A stretch of DNA of 20,767 bases, taken from contig DYKH01000001.1 in NCBI GenBank assembly GCA_020722685.1, positions 143,562 through 164,328 on the forward strand, in the 5' to 3' direction. The position numbers and the translations under genes are program-made. Under the pieces are notes generated by a model. That model searched no databases. It saw only the letters and a program-made list of their open reading frames with translations, and was not told the DNA's origin. Shown piece by piece: positions 15,335 to 20,767 of this stretch (position 1 is its first letter; each line of letters opens with the position of its first letter). This DNA comes from Caldithrix sp. Lineage in GTDB: Bacteria; KSB1; UBA2214; DYKH01.

Positions 15335-16945
15335 ATGAGCGTTGAAACGGATTTTCTAATAATCGGTAGTGGTATCGCCGGGCTCTCCTGCGCGCTCAAG
15401 CTGGCGGAACACGGCACAGTCGCGCTGGTCACCAAGAAGCAAAAAGCCGAGTCCAATACCAACTATGCGCAGGGTGGAATCGCAGCGGTTTTCGACCCGC
15501 AGGATTCTTTTGACCAACACATCAAGGATACCTTGCAGGCAGGGGCAGGTCTGTGTCATGAAGACGCAGTGCGGCTCATTGTGGAGGAGGGACCAGCGCG
15601 CGTGGCGGAACTGTTTGCCCTGGGCGTGCCGTTCACGCGCACGGCGGGAAATGTCTTCGATCTGGGTCGCGAAGGAGGTCATCAGGTCAATCGCATTGTT
15701 CACGTTCACGATCACACCGGCAGGGAGATAGAGAGCGCCTTACTGGAAGCTGCCAAGCATCGTCCGAACATTTGCATCTATGAAAATTATGCCGCCATTG
15801 ATTTGATCACCGAGCACCATATCTTTTTGCCGTCTTCGACGCATGGTCGGCAGTTGCATTGCTGGGGCGCTTATGTTTTGGACATCAAGAACAGCGCGGT
15901 GAAGCGATTTCTGGCCAAGGCCACGATTCTGGCGACCGGAAGCTGCGGCCAAGTCTATTTGCATACCACCAATCCGTCCATTGCCACGGGCGACGGCGTA
16001 GCGATGAGCTATCGCGCCGGTGCGAAAATCGCCAACATGGAGTTCATGCAGTTCCATCCCACCACGCTCTACCATCCGGAGGCCAATTCTTTTCTCATTT
16101 CCGAGGCTGTTCGCGGCTTTGGGGCGAGACTCATCACCAAAAGCGGGGAAGCGTTCATGGAGAATTACCACCCCATGGCTTCTTTGGCGCCCAGAGACAT
16201 TGTTGCCCGCGCCATCGATACGGAGCTCAAGAAACGCGGCGAATCCTGTGTGTATTTGGACATCACTCACAAGGACGCCGGCGAAATACGCGCCCGCTTT
16301 CCGCACATCTACGAAAACTGCTTACACTACAAGATTGATATTACCAAGGAGCCTATCCCGGTCGTGCCGGCTGCTCACTACGCTTGCGGCGGCGTGGTGT
16401 CTGATCTAAAAGGACAAACTTCCATTTCCGGACTATTCGCCTGCGGCGAAGTGGCCTGTACGGGCGTTCACGGCGCCAACCGGCTGGCTTCCAACTCTTT
16501 GCTGGAAGCCTTGGTTTTCGCCCATCATGCCAGTATGCAGGCGATTCGATTCGTCCAGTCGCAGGAATTCAAATTTCCCTCCGTTCCCAGATGGGATGAC
16601 AGCGGCACCTTTAACAGTGAAGAGTGGGTGTTGATCTCCCATGACAAGGCCGAGATCAAGAATCTGATGTGGGACTATGTCGGGATTGTGCGCTCGAACC
16701 TGCGTCTGGAGCGCGCCCTCAGCCGGATACGCCTCATTCGTCAGGAAGTGGAGAACTTTTACCGGCGGACAAAGGTGACGGCTGAATTAATCGAGCTGCG
16801 CAATTTGGCGACGGTGGCTCAACTCATCATACAATCCGCCTTATTGCGCAAAGAGAGCAGAGGCTTGCACTATACCACCGACTATCCTAAAAGAGACGAC
16901 GAAAACTTTGGCCATGACACCGTTATCCAGCGTATTGAAGCTTAG
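15335..16945 (+). CDS. nadB: L-aspartate oxidase
   Basis: The first enzyme of de novo NAD synthesis: it oxidises L-aspartate to iminoaspartate with FAD, for condensation by quinolinate synthase. The 536-residue protein has the FAD-binding [10 protein letters not shown] (11-20). It also has the aspartate-oxidase/fumarate-reductase signatures [73 protein letters not shown] and [19 protein letters not shown]. The C-terminal helical domain is complete. The ATG at 15335 is preferred over the TTG at 15326; GGCGG about 9 bases upstream is a modest ribosome binding site. nadA and nadC are not in this window. The stop is 9 bases before the start of the glycosidase gene. Succinate dehydrogenase is excluded by the aspartate-oxidase motifs and the lack of sdhB/C. 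Confidence 0.95.
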   Translation: MSVETDFLIIGSGIAGLSCALKLAEHGTVALVTKKQKAESNTNYAQGGIAAVFDPQDSFDQHIKDTLQAGAGLCHEDAVRLIVEEGPARVAELFALGVPFTRTAGNVFDLGREGGHQVNRIVHVHDHTGREIESALLEAAKHRPNICIYENYAAIDLITEHHIFLPSSTHGRQLHCWGAYVLDIKNSAVKRFLAKATILATGSCGQVYLHTTNPSIATGDGVAMSYRAGAKIANMEFMQFHPTTLYHPEANSFLISEAVRGFGARLITKSGEAFMENYHPMASLAPRDIVARAIDTELKKRGESCVYLDITHKDAGEIRARFPHIYENCLHYKIDITKEPIPVVPAAHYACGGVVSDLKGQTSISGLFACGEVACTGVHGANRLASNSLLEALVFAHHASMQAIRFVQSQEFKFPSVPRWDDSGTFNSEEWVLISHDKAEIKNLMWDYVGIVRSNLRLERALSRIRLIRQEVENFYRRTKVTAELIELRNLATVAQLIIQSALLRKESRGLHYTTDYPKRDDENFGHDTVIQRIEA

Positions 16946-16954
16946 GGAGCCGGG

Positions 16955-18637
16955 GTGACCGACCTTGAAATCCAACTGAGGCGTCGACAAGCCTGGATTG
17001 TCTGGGTGATCTTTCTGCTGGTTTTTGGCGCGAACGTATGCCGGGCCCAGCAGCACGTGATGAGACAATTGGCCGCAGGAGTGATCCACCACGAATATTA
17101 CCTGCCGCAAGGCCCTTGGAGCGTTCATGCTTTGGAAGTCGATCTGTCTTTTTCCAACCTAACGATTGAGACGGCCAAGGCGCATTCCAAGCTTATGGGC
17201 CGGGCAAAGACATCCGTTCTTGCCGACTCTCTCCTCCGTTGTGGTCAGAATCTGATCGGCGGCGTCAATGGTGATTTTTTTAGCAATGAAGGCATTCCGG
17301 TCGGCTGTCAGGTGCTTGGCGGCGTCCCGTTAAAAAACCCGAGCGCCCGCTCGGCGTTTATCGTGACCCAAAACATGCGCCCGGCTATAGAGACTGTGCG
17401 CTTGCATGCCCGGCTAATCACCTCTAATGGCAAAACAGTGGAAATCACCGGCATCAATAGTCCGCGCAACGAGGATGATTTGGTGCTGTATAACGCCTTC
17501 AAAGGCGGAGCGACGAGGACCAACGCCTTTGGCGCGGAAGCGATGCTCAGGCCGCTGAACCATTCCGATGGAGAGGGCTATGCTACCTGCGAAGTGATAA
17601 GTATCGTAGACAACCATGGCGATTCGCCGATCACGGATGGGAATTGGGTTCTATCCGCCCACGGCAAAAGCCGGAAGGTTCTGCTGGAGTCCTTGCGTCC
17701 GGGCCAGCGTGTGAAGATATTGATTTCTTTCCCGCCCATCCGCGGGCTGATTTACTCCATGGCCGGCGGCGGACCAAGGATCCTTCGCAATGGCGCTATT
17801 TCCATCGAGAACGTTCAGGAGAACATATCGGACGCCTTCTGTCAAGCCCGGCATCCGCGCACCGCGATTGGTTTTTCGCAGGATTCCTCAAAAGTTTTCC
17901 TGGTGACAGTGGATGGAAGGCAACCGGGGTTCAGCGTGGGCATGACTCTCAGTGAGTTGGCCGAGTTTATGTGGTCCCTAGGCGCCTGGCAGGCGATGAA
18001 TCTCGACGGCGGCGGCTCCACCACCATGGTGGCGAAAGATCAAGTCCTAAATAGTCCCTCCGATGCGACTGGGGAGCGGCCGATCGCTAATGCCCTATTC
18101 GTGATCGCCAAACCCGCCTCGGGAAAGGGCCGCAGGTTGGAAATCGAGCCGCCAGTTGCTTGGCTCGGCTTGAACACCGAATTCAAGTTTAAAGTATGTG
18201 AGTACGATGAAAACGGTAGATACGCTGTCACGACCAGGGAATTGATCGATTGGAAATGTGATAAGAGAATCGGCAAAATGCGTCGTGATGGCGAGCTTGT
18301 GGTTGCCGGTAGAGCAGACAGCGGATTCGTTTGGATGCGCTACCACGGACGAACTGATTCTGCCAGAGTTTATATCTTGCCGGTTGAATCAGTGGTGATA
18401 AGTCCGGGGTTGATGACCACCGCGGTGAATGACAAAATCAGCCTCCGGGCATACGCCTTTGCCAAGAACAACGTCAAGCTGTCAAACACCCGTTTCGATT
18501 GGTCGGTTTCCTCAGGAATAGGCAAAACAACCGGCGATGGCAGTTTTATCCCACGAAGAGAGGGCCGGACAACGGTTCGTGCTGCGTTTTGCGGTATTTG
18601 GGACGAGGCCGAAGTAGAAGTCAAAGCACTTCATTGA
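16955..18637 (+). CDS. Secreted phosphodiester glycosidase (NAGPA domain) protein
   Basis: The 560-residue protein starts with a signal peptide (basic RRRQ, hydrophobic AWIVWVIFLLVFGANV, cleavage near CRA-QQ, about 31), so it acts outside the cytoplasm. Residues about 60-385 match the phosphodiester glycosidase family (DUF2233, related to the enzyme that uncovers mannose-6-phosphate). Visible motifs are GGVNGDFF (102-109), GGGPRILRNG (271-280), RTAIGFSQD (302-310), LVTVDGRQPGFSVGMTLSEL (316-335) and AMNLDGGGSTTMV (347-359). The C-terminal 170 residues look like beta-sandwich (Ig-like) repeats that could anchor or bind polysaccharide. The start is GTG with AGGGAG five bases upstream, 9 bases after nadB, so the two are probably co-transcribed although no pathway link is evident. 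The natural substrate, perhaps a wall or exopolysaccharide phosphodiester, is unknown. Confidence 0.9.
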   Translation: MTDLEIQLRRRQAWIVWVIFLLVFGANVCRAQQHVMRQLAAGVIHHEYYLPQGPWSVHALEVDLSFSNLTIETAKAHSKLMGRAKTSVLADSLLRCGQNLIGGVNGDFFSNEGIPVGCQVLGGVPLKNPSARSAFIVTQNMRPAIETVRLHARLITSNGKTVEITGINSPRNEDDLVLYNAFKGGATRTNAFGAEAMLRPLNHSDGEGYATCEVISIVDNHGDSPITDGNWVLSAHGKSRKVLLESLRPGQRVKILISFPPIRGLIYSMAGGGPRILRNGAISIENVQENISDAFCQARHPRTAIGFSQDSSKVFLVTVDGRQPGFSVGMTLSELAEFMWSLGAWQAMNLDGGGSTTMVAKDQVLNSPSDATGERPIANALFVIAKPASGKGRRLEIEPPVAWLGLNTEFKFKVCEYDENGRYAVTTRELIDWKCDKRIGKMRRDGELVVAGRADSGFVWMRYHGRTDSARVYILPVESVVISPGLMTTAVNDKISLRAYAFAKNNVKLSNTRFDWSVSSGIGKTTGDGSFIPRREGRTTVRAAFCGIWDEAEVEVKALH

Positions 18638-18720
18638 TCGAATGCAGAGGGGCTTCGAGGCTTAGGGCCGTCCAGGCGTGCAGAAAAAACATGCGGAATA
18701 CCTCACTTACTGGCTGGAGA

Positions 18721-18738
18721 TGCCTGCATGCGCAGGCA
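18721..18738. repeat. Short palindrome (7-bp arms)
   Basis: TGCCTGC (18721-18727) and GCAGGCA (18732-18738) pair around ATGC. It lies 31 bases before a much longer palindrome, and together they resemble clustered repetitive extragenic palindromes. Confidence 0.55.
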
Positions 18739-18769
18739 TGACAATCACAAGAGGTCATTCGTGCGTAGC

Positions 18770-18802
18770 AATCTCGTTCCCAAACTGTTTGGGAACGAGA
18801 TT
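18770..18802. repeat. Perfect 16-bp inverted repeat, REP-like
   Basis: AATCTCGTTCCCAAAC (18770-18785) is followed by one T and its exact reverse complement (18787-18802). There is no T-tract after it. The 'CTCGTTCCCAAA...TTTGGGAACGAG' pattern is, from memory, a recurrent intergenic palindrome in several unrelated bacterial genomes, so it may be a dispersed repeat or mobile remnant rather than a terminator. Confidence 0.7.
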
Positions 18803-19114
18803 ACCCACCCGTGAGTGAGGTTTTGCAAATAAACCGAATTATTGCTTGCTTTGCAAAGTGGGACTCTTTATATTTTTCACGGGGGGACACGGCTCGACGC
18901 TTACCGGCCGCGGGTACTTTCGCCTTGGCGAATCACCAAGCCGCAGACTTGCTGTGCCTGAATTCTATGCGTAGGAGGTGTCTTCCTTCGTCGAACACGG
19001 ACAAACCATGTGTTGGGACAGACAGAATTTTCCTGCGCACGTGATCGAGCTGAAATTTGCCAATCTGCGGTTTGCAATGATATTCAACGATCAACTTTGC
19101 GAGGGTGAGGACTT

Positions 19115-20254
19115 ATGACGATCAGCAAAGTTTATATGCGTGCGCTCAAATCCATCTACGATTTGTCCCTGCCGCTGGATGCGAAAACGAACGTTCTCAT
19201 CGGCGCGAATGAGAGCGGCAAGACCAACATTCTAAAAGCGCTGGAGGCTTTCCGCAGCGACATTGTCTTCGACAGCACCCTCACTTGTCAGTATTCCAAC
19301 CATTATTACATGGGTAAATGTCCGGAGATCACTCTCGAATTCAGCAGCATCAGCAAAGAGAATCGTCGCAACCTGCTGCGCGTCTCCGAAGTGTTCAAGG
19401 ATGTGGAAAGCTTTCAGGTGCGGCGCGACGGTCCGGATTTGCATGATTACCATCTCATCCTCGGCGATTCCGAGATCGATGGTGTGGACATGAAGCGCCT
19501 GTTGCAGGTGTTGCCGAAGATCATCTACTTTAGCGACATTCCGCTGCTGCAAAACAAAGTGGACTATGAAAGCCTGATCTCGGAACAAGGCGATTTCACC
19601 ACGGAAAAGAATCTGCTCAAAATTGGCGGCATCGAAAGCTACGATTTGATTTTCGAGGACAGCACGCGCGGGCGACGGGCTACCGAAGAAGCCAGCAGAA
19701 TCATCACCGAGCAAATTCGCCGGGTGTGGTCGCAAGAGCCGACCATCGAAATCAAGCTGAACGTGAACGGCCGGGTTCTCTATATCGATTTTTCCGACGC
19801 CACTACGGTTTTCGACACGCCTGATTCTCGCAGCCTGGGATTCCGCTGGTATCTGTCATTCTATGTGAACTTTATCTCCCAGACCTTCGAAGCGCGCGCC
19901 AACGAATACGTCTTCTTGATCGATGAGCCGGGCATCCATTTGCATCCTGCCGGACAAAAGGATTTGGTTAAGGTGCTGGAAGATTTGGCGCTGAAAAACC
20001 AGGTGATCTACACCACCCATTCGCCTTTTTTGATCAACCGAAAATATCCTGAGCGCGTGCTGCTGGTGATCAAGGACAAGGAAGGCACCAAGGTGGACAC
20101 CACTGCCTATCGGGAAAATTGGAAGCCTTTGCGCAACGAGATCGGCTTGATGATCGGCGATCTGCTCTTCTTCAGCGATCAAAGTCTTATCATTGAGCTG
20201 CCGATGAAGAAAAAGTTTGGCCTCTTCGCCAAAAAATCCGTACCAGCGACCTGA
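19115..20254 (+). CDS. OLD-like (ABC-type) AAA ATPase, truncated before the TOPRIM domain
   Basis: The 379-residue protein has the SMC/RecF/OLD-type ATPase layout. The N-terminal Walker A is GANESGKTN (30-38), followed by a mid-region signature-like SRSLGFRWYLSFYVNF (238-253). Walker B is VFLIDEPGIHLHPAG (266-280) and the H-loop is TTHSPFLI (300-307). OLD-family proteins normally continue into a TOPRIM nuclease domain. Here LLFFSDQSLIIE (350-361) is the usual entry to that domain, where LIVEG...D is expected, but the frame then gives a basic tail and stops. One base of frame change near 20197 would read EAADEEKVW and end at a TGA overlapping the next ATG. GAGG lies about four bases before the start. 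Relatives act in phage defence or DNA repair; whether this form is active is unknown. Confidence 0.85.
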   Translation: MTISKVYMRALKSIYDLSLPLDAKTNVLIGANESGKTNILKALEAFRSDIVFDSTLTCQYSNHYYMGKCPEITLEFSSISKENRRNLLRVSEVFKDVESFQVRRDGPDLHDYHLILGDSEIDGVDMKRLLQVLPKIIYFSDIPLLQNKVDYESLISEQGDFTTEKNLLKIGGIESYDLIFEDSTRGRRATEEASRIITEQIRRVWSQEPTIEIKLNVNGRVLYIDFSDATTVFDTPDSRSLGFRWYLSFYVNFISQTFEARANEYVFLIDEPGIHLHPAGQKDLVKVLEDLALKNQVIYTTHSPFLINRKYPERVLLVIKDKEGTKVDTTAYRENWKPLRNEIGLMIGDLLFFSDQSLIIELPMKKKFGLFAKKSVPAT

Positions 20255-20273
20255 TCAGCTTTGAGGCGGGAAG

Positions 20274-20767
20274 ATGAGATCCATTTGCGACGTTCCCGGC
20301 ATCCGCGTGGGGCATGCGCAAGATGAAAAGGCGCGCACCGGGTGCACCGTCATTCTCCCCGAGCGCGAAGCCATTGCCGGAGTTGACGTTCGCGGATCCG
20401 CGCCGGGGACGCGGGAGATTGAGTTGCTCAAGCCGGTGCGCCTGGTGCAGAAGGTACATGCCACTCTTCTTACTGGCGGCAGCGCCTTTGGCTTGGATGC
20501 GGCCAGCGGCGTGCAGAAGTACTTGGAAGAACGCGGAATCGGCTACGATACTGGGCCGGCCAAAGTCCCCATTGTGCCGACGGCTGTCATCTATGATCTG
20601 GCTGTCGGGGATGCCATAGTGCGTCCCAATGCAGACATGGGTTATCGCGCTTGTGAGGCAGCCACCGCTGATGAATGCTCCGAAGGATTGGTCGGCGTGG
20701 GTTGCGGCGCAACGGTCGGCAAATTGGCCGGACAGCAGTTTGCTTCACCGGGCGGCGTGGGAACCTG
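20274..20767 (+). CDS. P1 family (DmpA/BapA-like, S58) peptidase, 5' part
   Basis: The window ends inside this gene after 164 codons. The translation shows the P1 peptidase N-terminal half: VPGIRVGHAQDEKARTGCTV (7-26), GVDVRGSAPGTREIELL (36-52), LTGGSAFGLDAASGV (66-80), VPIVPTAVIYDLAVG (98-112) and GVGCGATVGKLAG (141-153). The family cleaves N-terminal residues from peptides or amides and matures by self-cleavage at a serine that lies further downstream, outside the window, so catalytic competence cannot be judged. The ATG at 20274 has GAGG with GGGAAG just upstream. It begins 19 bases after the ATPase stop. In the shifted ATPase frame the TGA would overlap its ATG as ATGA. Both genes probably share a transcript. 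Confidence 0.9.
   Translation, partial: MRSICDVPGIRVGHAQDEKARTGCTVILPEREAIAGVDVRGSAPGTREIELLKPVRLVQKVHATLLTGGSAFGLDAASGVQKYLEERGIGYDTGPAKVPIVPTAVIYDLAVGDAIVRPNADMGYRACEAATADECSEGLVGVGCGATVGKLAGQQFASPGGVGT

Larger units (their letters stand above)
18638..19114. other. Intergenic region with palindromic repeats, no gene seen
   Basis: About 475 bases between the glycosidase and the ATPase. Two palindromes lie at 18721-18738 and 18770-18802. The rest shows only short frames without ribosome binding sites or recognisable motifs. A TTGCCA (19057-19062) and TATTCA (19081-19086) pair 18 bases apart is a weak promoter candidate for the ATPase gene. Confidence 0.45.

Noticed and set aside
20195..20205. 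Programmed -1 frameshift in the ATPase gene
   Set aside because: There is no X XXY YYZ slippery heptamer or downstream pseudoknot at the frame change, so a mutation or sequencing indel is more likely than programmed recoding.

Overview
The window looks like a chromosomal stretch of a free-living, probably uncultivated bacterium. G+C is about 50% by eye, most starts have a Shine-Dalgarno sequence, and both strands carry short co-directional operons. A short primary sigma factor with no region 1.1, a glycine-rich 'TFGD' LiaF-like protein, and SpoIID/LytB and DUF7670 proteins outside any sporulation context fit the wider Bacteroidota/Calditrichota/KSB1-type neighbourhood. That placement is an inference and could be wrong. 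TGA ends many genes and tryptophan is TGG, so the standard bacterial code is in use.

Layout. From 1 to about 7.6 kb everything reads on the minus strand. In transcription order these are a nitroreductase, a Tat-exported DUF362 protein, a four-helix DUF7670 membrane protein, a Gfo/Idh/MocA oxidoreductase, a Nif3-like metal protein, thioredoxin reductase, a LiaF-like membrane protein interrupted by an in-frame TGA, and the primary sigma factor, which ends in a perfect terminator. From about 7.75 kb to the end everything reads on the plus strand: a LiaI/LiaF-type membrane protein, a PTS IIA (PtsN-like) protein, a zinc-ribbon DUF2007 protein, then a compact operon hisS - TrmH-family methyltransferase - CPBP protease - SpoIID/LytB protein. 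These are followed by a degenerate response-regulator receiver, nadB coupled to a secreted phosphodiester glycosidase, an OLD-like ATPase that stops where its TOPRIM domain should begin, and the 5' part of a P1 (DmpA-like) peptidase cut by the window edge.

How it fits together. Most genes are housekeeping: transcription, thiol redox, tRNA charging, RNA methylation and NAD synthesis. A second theme is the cell envelope (two LiaF/LiaI-type proteins, CPBP protease, SpoIID/LytB, phosphodiester glycosidase, DUF7670). I see no phage, transposase, CRISPR array, rRNA or tRNA. No clear new multi-gene system is visible. The points most worth a second look are the nonsense codon in the LiaF-like gene, the probable frameshift and truncation of the OLD-like ATPase, the hairpin-rich 540-base region ahead of nadB, and palindromic repeats ahead of the ATPase.
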